Source: Sediminibacterium goheungense
GTDB lineage: Bacteria > Bacteroidota > Bacteroidia > Chitinophagales > Chitinophagaceae
Length of the DNA stretch: 64,000 nt
Assembly (NCBI RefSeq): GCF_004361915.1
Contig: NZ_SNWP01000011.1
Location: forward strand, 1,054,001-1,118,000
Direction: 5' to 3'
Shown: in pieces, positions 53,182-62,970 of the stretch
How positions within the stretch are numbered: position 1 is the stretch's first letter
Layout: each line of letters begins with the position of its first letter
The notes under the pieces: generated by a model
What the model was told of the DNA's origin: nothing
Database searches by the model: none
What the model saw: the letters and a program-made list of their open reading frames with translations, nothing else
Program-made: the position numbers and the translations under genes

Positions 53182-54237
53182 TCAGCGGCTCAAAATTCTG
53201 CTGAATCGTTGAACATCTGCTGCAGGCATAATGGGTTCTTTGTGAATAAGAGATGTCGCAAACTGTTTTGCAAAAAATGGTGCCAGTGAACAACCCTTGG
53301 TTCCCATTCCATTCAATAAACCAATGCTGCTATGAACAGGATGCATACCCGCAAAAGGCCTTCTCTCCATATTGGCTGGTCGTTCAGCTGCAATATGATC
53401 CACAATGGTAAAAGGTAATTTCAGCCAGTGTGCCAGTTGGGTCTCTACTTTTTTTCTGAAATCAGGGGAAGGATTTAGATCTGTAAAATCCCATTCATAG
53501 GTAGAGCCGATCCACCATAAGTCTTTTTTCCATGGAACAAGGTTGATGCCTTGTTTATAAATATTTGTGGCAGGCAGGTCCTTTATTTCAGCAATGATGG
53601 CCTGCCCTTTATTGGGAGCGTAGGGCAATAGCTGAAAATAAGGATTATGAAAGCCTGCCGCTCCTTCACAACAAATAATAGCCGATGCATGAATACCTGC
53701 ATAGTTTACACCGTTATCGCTCACAGAACAATCCTTCCATTCAAATTTCTGTTCAAGCAGTGCATGGTTCTCTTGTAAAACTTTACGCCAATTGTCTATC
53801 AGTGTATGTAAGTCGATAAGCCAGCAGGGGTTGATTTCACCCACGCCAAAATCAAAATGAAAATATTCGCTAAGCGCAGCTGTATTTTCAGGAACACGTA
53901 AATATTCTTTTTCTTCCGGTAAGCGATCCTTAAAAGCCAGCATCATCTGCGGAGTAGGGTGGAAGTCGAGAATATTAGATTGCCTTATCAGCGAAACACC
54001 CAATTCTTTTTCCAACGAACGATATTCATTCACCGCAAAAGGCATGATGGTATCAATTTCCCAGGTACGTACAATTCTCCTGCCGGTAACAGGATTGATC
54101 ACACCACTAGCTACTTTGGAAGCGGTATAAGGTTTTGCTTCATCTAACACCAGTACTGTCTTACCGGCACGCATCAGGTTCCAGCTTAACATGGTTCCGC
54201 AAATACCCTGGCCGATAATGAGATAGTCGATGGTCAT
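53182..54237 (-). CDS. DAO-type FAD-dependent oxidoreductase
   Basis: A 351-residue flavoprotein of the D-amino-acid/glycine oxidase (DAO) group. The FAD motif is DYLIIGQGICGTMLSWNLMRAGKTVLVLDE-like with its acidic end. ASGVINPVTGRRIVRTW and a C-terminal MHPVHSSIGLLNGMGTKGCSLAPFFAKQ close the FAD site. Likely a small-amine or amino-acid oxidase; substrate not deducible. The start codon abuts a tandem heptamer array, so its 5' leader is made of repeats. Confidence 0.85.
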   Translation of the reverse strand: MTIDYLIIGQGICGTMLSWNLMRAGKTVLVLDEAKPYTASKVASGVINPVTGRRIVRTWEIDTIMPFAVNEYRSLEKELGVSLIRQSNILDFHPTPQMMLAFKDRLPEEKEYLRVPENTAALSEYFHFDFGVGEINPCWLIDLHTLIDNWRKVLQENHALLEQKFEWKDCSVSDNGVNYAGIHASAIICCEGAAGFHNPYFQLLPYAPNKGQAIIAEIKDLPATNIYKQGINLVPWKKDLWWIGSTYEWDFTDLNPSPDFRKKVETQLAHWLKLPFTIVDHIAAERPANMERRPFAGMHPVHSSIGLLNGMGTKGCSLAPFFAKQFATSLIHKEPIMPAADVQRFSRILSR

Positions 54238-54307
54238 GATGTCAGATGTCAGATGTCAGATGTCAGATGTCAGATGTCAGATGTCAGATGTCAGATGTCA
54301 GATGTCA
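54238..54307. repeat. Ten tandem GATGTCA heptamers
   Basis: Seventy bases consist of ten exact copies of GATGTCA (TGACATC on the coding strand), ending directly at the ATG of the DAO-type gene. Beyond it, 54346-54378 holds degenerate, inverted versions (CATCTGAGATCTGCGATCTG), so the array can pair with the end of the upstream alpha-2-macroglobulin transcript. Copy-number change would alter the spacing between any promoter or ribosome site and the ATG. Confidence 0.92.
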
Positions 54308-54379
54308 GACATTTTTTGATTCGCAAGTTACTACATTCCATCAATCCTACATCTGAGATCTGCGATCTGCCATCAGACA

Positions 54380-57300
54380 TTACTCCTCTACTCTTATCAT
54401 CATACCACCCGAATTTGCAGTGAACTCGGGTGCGTACATGCATTGTATACTGGCATTACCGGTTGAGAATACACCTGTATGTGTGATGAATACCGGGTAA
54501 TCGAAAACATAAGTGCCTTTCCGCAGCTGACTGATAAAGAAGTTGGAACTGGCATCTTTGGTACTTTCATAATAGCCCAGTCCATCCTGCCATTTATAAC
54601 CACTTAGTACATTTACCGGTTCCATAGTAGAAGCCCTGGTATCTTTCAGGTGCAGGTATTCCATTTCACGATCGCTTTTAATGGTTAAACGAACCACTAC
54701 TTTATCGCCGGGTTTCAAGACATCGTTTTCATTTACCACATCGAGTACTTTACCATTATTACTATAGCGTTCGATGAATAATTGTTTCGTAACAGATAAA
54801 GGTGTTGCAGACAGTTTGATTTTATCCATGTCTTCAAAATACTGCCAGTAAATACTGCCCCATGAAGGACTTTGTATTTGCTGTTTACCCTTGGTTTGTA
54901 CCGTGATTTTTATATTACCCATTTCAGGGTTCACTAAGCGGCCTTCAATTCTTTGCTGAAAATAACCTGTTCCGGCTTCTGTTGGTTGATCCTGACTGCT
55001 AAAACTGGTATTGCCTAACTGTATACGGATGTTTTTATCGGTATATAAAAGATCTGTTCCTGTCATTAACAATGCATAACAGGCTTCAGCCGTGGCAACG
55101 GTGGTGTTCCAATGATTGGTTTGCTTATTGAGCAGTAACCAGTTTCTGGCTTCATCGATGGCTGTATTACCATCGCTCATGGGTTGTCCCTGTTGAAGCT
55201 CCTGTAAGAACTGGATCATTGTTGCCTGATGTTCAACAGGTGTCTGGTACCATGAATAGGTTAACCTGTCTTTCCAGTAAAGTGAAGCTTTCGCCTCATC
55301 TCTCACTGTATTTTCCAGGATAGCGGTTCGGATATTTACGTTCACATAGCGAATCTCATTATTGCGATAATACACCAAACCCAACAAAGCACGATTATAA
55401 ATAGATTGTTGCTGAATCTGATATTTCCCCCGGTTATAAAAGAACTGATAAGCTTCTGCATACTTAGGTAATGCAATATCACGGAAAAAACTACGCATAT
55501 AGAGATACTGGATATGTGAGGTTGAAATATGGTTACGTGTTGTATCCAGTTTGGCTTTTTTCCAGTATTGATATTCTTTGTTGATTTCCTCATCCAGGAA
55601 GCGAATGGCTTTCTCAATAACAGGTTTGAGCTGAATGGCAATATCGGGTGTTAGTGCACCGGTTCTTTTTAATTTGCCGATACCAGTGAGTACATAATTG
55701 GTCATATAGCGATCTCCATAACCACCTTTGAACCAACTGAAGCTGCCGTCGGATAGTTGCATATCCTGTAATTTTTTTACCAGTTGATCTGCCTGCTGAT
55801 TTAACCGGAACATATCGAATAGCAGGGCGATATTTTTTTGTTGTTCTTCCTGACTTTGCGCGGCAAATACCCATGGGGTTTCTTCCAGCATGATTTGTTT
55901 CAGCGATTCATTCAGTGCCAGTTTACTTTTTGGGGTAGCGGTATCTTTTAACCAGGCCTCAAATACTTTTTTAATTTTCGGATCCCTGTTTACAATATAA
56001 GTCCCCAGTGCATTGGCATAAAAGCGGTTGAAAGTCTGTTCCACACATTCATATGGATATTCCATCAGATAAGGTAGTGCGCGGATCGCTTCCCAAATCG
56101 GATTAGCTGTGTAGTTGATGGTGATACCTTCATGTGTTAAACTTGGACTATTCGCCTGAAGTAATTTCTCAAAGCGAAATAACTGTGTAGTATCTTTTGT
56201 AATGAGAACAGGTAAACTTTCTGTCACCAGTTGACGATTGGTTAATACGGGTAACATATTTTCCTCCCCGTCACTATATTTATCTGCTCTGGCAATGAGG
56301 CGCCAGCTCAATGTTTTATTAAAGCTGAACGGAACCTGTATCGGAAATTTAATAGCCGTGCTTTGTCCGGCAGCTGCCGTAAAATACTGAACCGGAAATA
56401 CATTCTGGAACCAGCCATCTACTGAACTGCCTGTGGCAGCATCTATGAGTTCAAGTGTTACCTGACCGGATAATTCTTTGTCGCTCAGATTTACAACCTT
56501 GCCGCTGAACTCTAATTTATCGCCTTCTCTGATAAAACGGGGTGCATTGGCCTGTGCCATCAATGTTTTCTGGGTGATGATGCTGGTGCTGTTGGTTCCA
56601 AAAGCAAGGTCCTTGGTATGTGCCAGACTCATCCATTTCCATTTGGTTAAGGCATCAGGCATGGTGAAACTGAAACTATAATTACCGGCAGTATCTGCAT
56701 ATAGATTGGGAAAGAAGAAAGCTGTTTCGTTGAAATTTTTTCGGATGGTAACAGGTGTTTCTTCCTCGGGTACGGCTGTGTTATTTTTATCCAAAGTTGA
56801 ATTCCCTCTGATGCCGATATTCATCATCATACTCGTATCAGCCATTACAAGAGCGAAATTCGATGTATTGGTAATAGATGGCAATGAATTGGTATTAGCA
56901 AGTTGAGATATAGTGCCTGCACTAAAACTATACATCGTTTTTTTATCATAACTTTCTTCTTTCCTCATTCTTGCTCCTTTACTACTTGCCATGTTGTATC
57001 CAACCACATTCTCTAGCATTTTTTCTACATGCTTTTTCAGTTTATCAGAAACATTGGCATACGTAATCCACTGGCGGATATTGCGTTCATACAAATCAGT
57101 ATTGCTTTCAGCGAGTCGGTCAACTGTTTCTGTATATTCAGGCAGGTAATCAAAAATGGCTATGGGATTTTCATATTGATTGCTGATGATGAAATTCCGG
57201 GTGGGTGTAAAATAGTTGGTAAAACTATTCGGCCGCCACAGGAGAGGTGTATTCAACTGATGGTTCCTGAACTGATCGAGTGATGCATCATACATCGTAG

Positions 57301-60300
57301 TGAGTAATTCAGCTGCAAGGTTTTCATGCTTTGAACCCTTTACCTGAACCGTCCAGGTTTCTTTGCTGCCCGGTTCGATTTTGTTCCTGAATGTCTGGTA
57401 TGAAATATTCAGTTGTTTATTGCTCCAGGGTATTTCAATATTCGTCAGGAAAGTATACAAGCGGTTATGTAAAATATAAGCTTCTGCAATGGCAGCACCA
57501 CCCCGGTCGGTTTCCGTAGCTGTGAATATTTGCTCACTGAGTCCCTTTTTTCTGGCCTCGTATTCTATAAACGATGAATTATTTTTTGTGGCTGTTTTCT
57601 TAATCACAAAAAGCTCTTTCGCAGCAGAGCCACTCAGGTATAGGGCCGTGTCGCCAGGTTCTATGGTTGTTTTTACATCATGGGTAAATTGATAAACCGT
57701 ATTGGGCATTTGTCCGGTACGGCTATTGAATACCCCGATATAATGTAGTGTCCTAACCTGCTGGCCATCTTTATCGGTGGTAATGGCTTCTATTTTATAC
57801 TGACCAGCTTCCAATGGTTGCTGTAAGATGAAAGATGCCTTTTCTTTGGTATTTATCCTTCCTTCTTCTACCAGCTTTAGTACAGGCCAGGTCAGCATAT
57901 CTGTTTCTGAAGCATATTCATCGTGAGGAAAAAGAGATATAAATTCCTTTTCATTCAGGATGAACTGATCCGGCTTTTCCCACAGTCTTTTGCGGATCAA
58001 TCTCTCGGGTGTTTGTAATGCGTATACTTTGATGCTTACATTGGCGGGTTCTGGCTCATTACTGAGGTTGGTTGTTTTTACAAGGATGGCTTTTGCATCT
58101 TTACTATCAATTAGCTTAGGATTCTCAATGGTTAGTTGCAATGACTGATAACCAACGGTAATTTCTGTGCTGGCAGTTCTGGTTTCTCCGTTTTTATCGG
58201 TTACAGTGGCATTTACGGTGAATGCAAAAACTGTATGGTTATCATCCTCCTTACGTATATCATCTGCACTGGCAGTAAAAGATATGGTAAAGTTACCTGA
58301 AGCATCAGTAATAAGATTGCCATTGCTTATTTCCCTGCTGTTATCGTATCTTGAAGATCCTCTCCAATACCAGGGATATACACGTCTGATATTGCGTGTA
58401 ACCTGATACGATACTTTGGCGCCATCGATATTATTGCCTGCAAAAGCTTTTGCATTACCGATAAGCCTGATACTATCGTTTAAACGATAACTGCCTTTGG
58501 GTTTTTCGAAGGCAACACTGTAAGTGGGTCTTTTGTATTCTTCTACTGAAAAATAAGCACTGCCATTTTTTATACTGTTGGTTACAATACTGAAATATCC
58601 GGTGAGTGCCTTAGCCGGTAATTGAAATTTTCCATGAAAGGAGCCATATTCATTCAGTGTAAATCGAAGGGAATCTATTTTTTTGCCATTCACGTCCTGT
58701 AAAATGGCCCAGCCGGTATCTTTTTGCAATAGCTTACTTTTTTGGGTTCCATACTCTCGGGTAACGCCGATGCCTTTATAATAAACAGTTTGGCCGGGTC
58801 TGTAAATAGACCTGTCAGTGAAAAAGAAAACCTGTCTGTTGTTTTTTTCAAATTTTATCCGGTTCTCTTCTTCAGGTTGCAGGATATCATCATTGGCGAC
58901 AGCATTATAATATTCGTATTCCGCTGTCATGAATTTCAACTGGTCATTACCCTTTTCAAAATGATAACGGTAGTAACCATTGTTATTCTTTTCCGGGAAA
59001 ATAAAATGTCCGTTTTTATCTGTAAGCTGTTTGGCTACTGTCTGGAAATCAGACTTTCTGGTAGTATTGTTATAAGATTGCTTTTGAATAGTAACTTTTA
59101 CATCCTGTAAGGGTTTACCTGTTTCACGATTCAATACAAAAAAATCGGCCCCATTTTTTATGTAACTGATATTTGATACTATAAAAGGCAGGTATCGTAA
59201 CCGGCTAAGGCTGTCATTGAATAGTACATCATTGGAACACAATAGCGCATAGTTACCAGGAGCCAAACCGGGTAGAGCCAATTCAGTTCCATGGGTCTGG
59301 TGATCATTGGTGCGGGGAAGTGCAAATGATAAGGACTTAAGCTGTTTTTGTTTCGAAATTTTTTGCCAGAATGGTTTGCTCCAGAACTGGTCGCCAGACA
59401 TATCCTCCTCATCTATTTTCAAAATACGGATATAGATACTATCCATATTTCTGTAATCCAGTTTTGCGCGGAAAGGCTGGTTGGGTATATTCACCCATTC
59501 AGTTTGTACCATCAGTTGAACGGTATGGATGGCAGACAACTGGTTCTTCATTTTAATCACACCAGAAGCGGTGCTGTCATATAAAGGAATGGCGTCTTTT
59601 ATGATCTTTTTTGCTTTCACATAGGCATACCTGTTGGCTGTATCACCAAAGGGTGTATAACCAGAAGCACGGTTGATATACAGGGCGGCTAATTGCGACC
59701 AGACTTCTGCTGTGCCGGAATAATTTTTGTATTGGGTAGTAAGCTGCATTAAAGTCTGTTCATATTTCTCTTCCCTGTTAGTGAAAATGCCATGTGTATA
59801 TACCCAGTTGATTCTTTCCTGATCCAGGTACAGTAAAAGTTCTTTATCCCTATCGTTGCTATGGTGTTTTAAAATCTTTTTATATAGGGATAGTGATTGC
59901 CATAAATAGGAACTACTATCCGTTGTATGGAAGTTCGTCTGTATGAAAGCTGGTAATGGGGAAAGGGCTTTTTCATCCTTCAGTGAAAAAGTCTCAATAG
60001 GGTTACGTACATACGAAGAACCATATTTAAAAAATTCAAGGGCTTCTCTGATAGCCAGGTCGAATAAACTACTGTTGGCAAAAGCTTTTGTGCCCTTTAT
60101 CAATACTGCATCAAATTGCTGCATAGGTATAGATTGCAGCAATGATTCTTCTTTTATACACCTCAGATAAAGAGAAGATATTTCAGTATAAAAGTCATTC
60201 ATAGACCATGTGTCTATATCTTTTGATACCTTGGTTGCTGAAGGCTTTCTGTTGTAAATCTGCCAGCGGTAATCATTACAATAACGGATCATTTTCTTGG

Positions 60301-60640
60301 CCAGTAATAGCTGTAATACAGCTTTTACTACCGGTACTTTTTCTGTATCAATTTCAGTGCTGAGGTCTGCTATGATTTCTTTGTAACCTTTTTCTGTAAT
60401 GTTGTTCTCAAGGCTATAACGATAAATAAGGCTTTTCAGCTTCTGTGCAGGAAGGTTTCTTTGCGAAGCTTTCTGATAGAGTTCATTTACTTTGGTTAAT
60501 GCCGTCTTGTTTAAACCCTTTTCGAGGATTAATGTATCGATGGTAAACCATTCTTTCAGAAAACTGGTATCAGTCTGTGTACGCTGTGCTGAAATTGTAA
60601 AAGAAAAAAAGAAAAAGAAAACTGCTAAGCTGTAACGCAT
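54380..60640 (-). CDS. Alpha-2-macroglobulin-family protein with thioester motif
   Basis: A 2086-residue exported protein with a signal peptide (1-19, TISAQ). A helical N-terminal region (about 20-370) precedes macroglobulin-type domains. The MG2-like repeat includes RSIYRPGQTVYYKGIGVTR (about 610-628). A bait-like region follows, then the A2M core with TNSTSIITQKTLMAQANAPRF. The thioester domain contains YPYECVEQTFNRFYANALG, whose C-V-E-Q (Cys about residue 1532) matches the CxEQ thioester motif of bacterial and eukaryotic A2M. Such proteins trap proteases at the cell surface. No penicillin-binding protein 1C gene is adjacent, unlike the enterobacterial type. No lipobox is visible. Confidence 0.93.
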   Translation of the reverse strand: MRYSLAVFFFFFSFTISAQRTQTDTSFLKEWFTIDTLILEKGLNKTALTKVNELYQKASQRNLPAQKLKSLIYRYSLENNITEKGYKEIIADLSTEIDTEKVPVVKAVLQLLLAKKMIRYCNDYRWQIYNRKPSATKVSKDIDTWSMNDFYTEISSLYLRCIKEESLLQSIPMQQFDAVLIKGTKAFANSSLFDLAIREALEFFKYGSSYVRNPIETFSLKDEKALSPLPAFIQTNFHTTDSSSYLWQSLSLYKKILKHHSNDRDKELLLYLDQERINWVYTHGIFTNREEKYEQTLMQLTTQYKNYSGTAEVWSQLAALYINRASGYTPFGDTANRYAYVKAKKIIKDAIPLYDSTASGVIKMKNQLSAIHTVQLMVQTEWVNIPNQPFRAKLDYRNMDSIYIRILKIDEEDMSGDQFWSKPFWQKISKQKQLKSLSFALPRTNDHQTHGTELALPGLAPGNYALLCSNDVLFNDSLSRLRYLPFIVSNISYIKNGADFFVLNRETGKPLQDVKVTIQKQSYNNTTRKSDFQTVAKQLTDKNGHFIFPEKNNNGYYRYHFEKGNDQLKFMTAEYEYYNAVANDDILQPEEENRIKFEKNNRQVFFFTDRSIYRPGQTVYYKGIGVTREYGTQKSKLLQKDTGWAILQDVNGKKIDSLRFTLNEYGSFHGKFQLPAKALTGYFSIVTNSIKNGSAYFSVEEYKRPTYSVAFEKPKGSYRLNDSIRLIGNAKAFAGNNIDGAKVSYQVTRNIRRVYPWYWRGSSRYDNSREISNGNLITDASGNFTISFTASADDIRKEDDNHTVFAFTVNATVTDKNGETRTASTEITVGYQSLQLTIENPKLIDSKDAKAILVKTTNLSNEPEPANVSIKVYALQTPERLIRKRLWEKPDQFILNEKEFISLFPHDEYASETDMLTWPVLKLVEEGRINTKEKASFILQQPLEAGQYKIEAITTDKDGQQVRTLHYIGVFNSRTGQMPNTVYQFTHDVKTTIEPGDTALYLSGSAAKELFVIKKTATKNNSSFIEYEARKKGLSEQIFTATETDRGGAAIAEAYILHNRLYTFLTNIEIPWSNKQLNISYQTFRNKIEPGSKETWTVQVKGSKHENLAAELLTTMYDASLDQFRNHQLNTPLLWRPNSFTNYFTPTRNFIISNQYENPIAIFDYLPEYTETVDRLAESNTDLYERNIRQWITYANVSDKLKKHVEKMLENVVGYNMASSKGARMRKEESYDKKTMYSFSAGTISQLANTNSLPSITNTSNFALVMADTSMMMNIGIRGNSTLDKNNTAVPEEETPVTIRKNFNETAFFFPNLYADTAGNYSFSFTMPDALTKWKWMSLAHTKDLAFGTNSTSIITQKTLMAQANAPRFIREGDKLEFSGKVVNLSDKELSGQVTLELIDAATGSSVDGWFQNVFPVQYFTAAAGQSTAIKFPIQVPFSFNKTLSWRLIARADKYSDGEENMLPVLTNRQLVTESLPVLITKDTTQLFRFEKLLQANSPSLTHEGITINYTANPIWEAIRALPYLMEYPYECVEQTFNRFYANALGTYIVNRDPKIKKVFEAWLKDTATPKSKLALNESLKQIMLEETPWVFAAQSQEEQQKNIALLFDMFRLNQQADQLVKKLQDMQLSDGSFSWFKGGYGDRYMTNYVLTGIGKLKRTGALTPDIAIQLKPVIEKAIRFLDEEINKEYQYWKKAKLDTTRNHISTSHIQYLYMRSFFRDIALPKYAEAYQFFYNRGKYQIQQQSIYNRALLGLVYYRNNEIRYVNVNIRTAILENTVRDEAKASLYWKDRLTYSWYQTPVEHQATMIQFLQELQQGQPMSDGNTAIDEARNWLLLNKQTNHWNTTVATAEACYALLMTGTDLLYTDKNIRIQLGNTSFSSQDQPTEAGTGYFQQRIEGRLVNPEMGNIKITVQTKGKQQIQSPSWGSIYWQYFEDMDKIKLSATPLSVTKQLFIERYSNNGKVLDVVNENDVLKPGDKVVVRLTIKSDREMEYLHLKDTRASTMEPVNVLSGYKWQDGLGYYESTKDASSNFFISQLRKGTYVFDYPVFITHTGVFSTGNASIQCMYAPEFTANSGGMMIRVEE

Positions 60641-60990
60641 GCGGTAAAATTTAGTAGAAAAATACGTTCTATTTATATGGGATGCAAACTTGCCACAAAT
60701 TACACAGCTATCCGGGCTATTAACAAAAGTTTACACATAAAACAATTCTCTGTGTACACTCCTTTTCTCTGCTAAAAAAATATCGTGGTTGAAGGTCATG
60801 TGCTAAAAACGAAAGCTTGCAGTTTTCACCGCAAGCTTTACCCCCAATTTGTAGTTGTTTGAATACTCGTTTGAGTGTTTCTTAACATCTGCAATTTGCA
60901 TGCTTATGGTCAATAAAACAATACCATTAATTGGGTATTTAATGAAATAATAATCTGTTAACAAAGTATAAGAAAGGATGGGTTGCAGGC
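60641..60990 (-). other. Promoter-side spacer between sucD and the macroglobulin gene
   Basis: No gene is visible. A 9-bp hairpin AAAGCTTGC / GCAAGCTTT (60812-60839), followed on the minus strand by CGTTTTTA, looks like a weak terminator. The rest should contain the promoter of the macroglobulin gene, but no clear TAnnTTTG match was fixed. Confidence 0.4.
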
Positions 60991-60992
60991 AT

Positions 60993-61022
60993 AAAAAAGG
61001 CCTGTGTTTGAAGCAGGCCTTT
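60993..61022 (-). terminator. Terminator after sucD
   Basis: On the minus strand AAAGGCCTG pairs with CAGGCCTTT across a 9-base loop and is followed by a run of T (plus-strand A6 at 60993). It lies about 20 bases after the sucD stop. Confidence 0.85.
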
Positions 61023-61043
61023 CTATACTATAAAGATACGATT

Positions 61044-61916
61044 TTATTTTTTAAGTGCGGCAGCCATGGTTTTACCGATATCGGCTGGGCTGGCTACTAC
61101 ATCGATACCGCATTCTGCCATAATTTTCATTTTGGCTTCAGCAGTATCATCTGCGCCCCCAATAATAGCTCCAGCATGACCCATACGGCGACCCGGAGGT
61201 GCGGTTTGACCGGCAATGAAACCAACAACCGGTTTTGTTTTATTGTCTTTGATCCAGCGTGCGGCATCGGCTTCCATGCTTCCACCGATTTCACCAATCA
61301 TAATGATACCATCCGTTTCAGGATCGTTCATTAATAATTCTACGGCTTCTTTGGTAGGGGTACCGATAATAGGGTCGCCACCGATACCAATCGCTGTACT
61401 GATACCCAGTCCGGCTTTCACCACCTGGTCAGCAGCCTCATAAGTAAGGGTACCACTTTTGGAAACGATACCGATACGACCTGGCTTGAAGATGAATCCG
61501 GGCATAATACCCACTTTGGCTTCACCTGCGGTAATTACACCAGGACAGTTAGGACCAATGAGGCGGGTAGGTTTACCCAACATATAATTCTTCACTTTTA
61601 CCATATCCTGTACAGGAATGCCTTCCGTAATACAAACGATCAGACCAATACCTGCATCTGTTGCCTCCATAATAGCATCTGCTGCAAAAGCTGGTGGAAC
61701 GAAGATGATGCTCACATTGGCACCTGCTGTTTTTACTGCATCAGCTACTGTATTGAACACCGGACGGTCGAGATGGGTGCTGCCGCCCTTGCCGGGTGTT
61801 ACGCCGCCTACTACGTTGGTGCCATACTCAATCATCTGTGTAGCATGAAATGTGCCCTCTGTTCCGGTAAAACCCTGAACAATGATTTTCGAATTTTTAT
61901 TCACTAATACTGCCAT
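61044..61916 (-). CDS. sucD: Succinyl-CoA ligase, alpha subunit
   Basis: A 290-residue subunit of the TCA-cycle enzyme that makes ATP or GTP from succinyl-CoA. The CoA-binding domain carries [18 protein letters not shown] (about 12-29) and [19 protein letters not shown] and GPNCPGVI are ligase hallmarks. The phosphorylated His lies in [13 protein letters not shown] (about 247). The start at 61916 is chosen over 61982 because it begins the conserved domain and lies 33 bases after a TATTTTTG promoter box. The beta subunit gene is not adjacent. Confidence 0.96.
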   Translation of the reverse strand: MAVLVNKNSKIIVQGFTGTEGTFHATQMIEYGTNVVGGVTPGKGGSTHLDRPVFNTVADAVKTAGANVSIIFVPPAFAADAIMEATDAGIGLIVCITEGIPVQDMVKVKNYMLGKPTRLIGPNCPGVITAGEAKVGIMPGFIFKPGRIGIVSKSGTLTYEAADQVVKAGLGISTAIGIGGDPIIGTPTKEAVELLMNDPETDGIIMIGEIGGSMEADAARWIKDNKTKPVVGFIAGQTAPPGRRMGHAGAIIGGADDTAEAKMKIMAECGIDVVASPADIGKTMAAALKK

Positions 61917-61948
61917 GGTAATGGATTCTTGTATGTTCAAATTTGGCG

Positions 61949-61982
61949 CAAAAATAGGAGAAAATGAACGGATACCACCCAA
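61949..61982 (-). promoter_or_regulatory. sucD promoter
   Basis: On the minus strand TTG (61982-61980) is followed after 23 bases by TATTTTTG (61956-61949), a complete TAnnTTTG match. The spacing is at the long end of what is usual for Bacteroidota. Confidence 0.55.
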
Positions 61983-62015
61983 TGATCCAAACTTTGTTCA
62001 AGAGATAGCCCCGGA

Positions 62016-62855
62016 TCAGCGTACAGCGCTGAAAAAAGAAGAATATTCAAAATGCAGACTGGCCCAGTAACTCTGCCATTCGGCTTTTTCATCTCCATTC
62101 AGCCTTTCCATATAAACGGCACTTACCATAAAAGGACCTGAATATCTCTTAACTTTTACTGTTCCCCGGTTATTGGTGCGGTATTCCTCCATTCGGCCTG
62201 TACCATTTTTTTCCCGGTTCCAGGTCTTTACCAGCAGATTGGCCAAAGGCTTACCCTTAAACAATACCCTGAATGTAACGGTTGGTAATTTGTCTGCAGG
62301 TGCCATAGCGGGAGAAGCATAGGGGTTCTCAAATGGAATAATGTCGAGCGGGAGCCCTGTTGGCTTTGTACAGGCATCCGTTTTCAGGTCGCCTACCTGA
62401 ATAATGGTTTTTACAGAACGCTGATAGTATTCCTTTCCCGGCTTTGTGGTCTCATTGTTTTTTTGACGGAAATCGATAGCCGTCTGTAATCCATCTTCTT
62501 TCAGGTAATCATTGAATTTATCTGAGTCCAGTTCAATATGTGAATTGGTGCTGTTGAATATAACCATATGTGTGCCCTCCGTTTGTAATGGCAACCTGAT
62601 GGAATCTCCTTTCTGTATGGATAGTCTGTCTGCAATATCTACCTGCGTTCCATTGGGAAGATAATGGGAGAGTTGTTTGATTTTTTCTTTATTACCCGTC
62701 CAGTTTTCGCCGGTGAAATTTTCACCTACCCGAAAACGTATCAAGGCAATATCACGTATTGTATAAAAATATTTATCAGGACTCAGCCAGAATTCATGGG
62801 CATTAAGTAAGACAGAGGATATAAGCAACAGGAAAACAAGTAAAGTTTTTTTCAT
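62016..62855 (-). CDS. DUF4198 domain exported protein
   Basis: A 279-residue protein with a signal peptide (1-19) whose mature end starts HEFWLSPDKY, the hallmark of DUF4198 proteins. These are periplasmic proteins thought to relate to nickel or cobalt uptake accessories, with the N-terminal His as a possible metal ligand. A C-terminal beta domain (about 195-265: VTFRVLFKGKPLANLLVKTW and TNNRGTVKVKRYSGPFMVSAVY) looks like an Ig/transthyretin-like fold. No metal transporter gene is nearby, so the role is open. Confidence 0.8.
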   Translation of the reverse strand: MKKTLLVFLLLISSVLLNAHEFWLSPDKYFYTIRDIALIRFRVGENFTGENWTGNKEKIKQLSHYLPNGTQVDIADRLSIQKGDSIRLPLQTEGTHMVIFNSTNSHIELDSDKFNDYLKEDGLQTAIDFRQKNNETTKPGKEYYQRSVKTIIQVGDLKTDACTKPTGLPLDIIPFENPYASPAMAPADKLPTVTFRVLFKGKPLANLLVKTWNREKNGTGRMEEYRTNNRGTVKVKRYSGPFMVSAVYMERLNGDEKAEWQSYWASLHFEYSSFFSAVR

Positions 62856-62898
62856 GGCTGAAAATTACAAAAAAGCCATCATGTCTCTGTTCCTGAAA

Positions 62899-62953
62899 AT
62901 TGTTAGCCATAGATACACTGATTATTGTAATCTGTGCATCTATGGCTAACAAT
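62899..62953 (-). terminator. 26-bp palindrome of the AGCCAC family
   Basis: ATTGTTAGCCATAGATACAC... (62899-62924) pairs with 62928-62953 with two mismatches and a 3-base loop. It follows the PKD-protein stop in the minus direction and belongs with the hairpins at 40198, 48190 and 52077. Confidence 0.72.
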
Positions 62954-62970
62954 CTAATTTTTTTGAAAAC

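Noticed and set aside
54238..54307. CRISPR array
   Set aside because: The repeats are contiguous heptamers with no spacers and no cas genes are present anywhere in the window.
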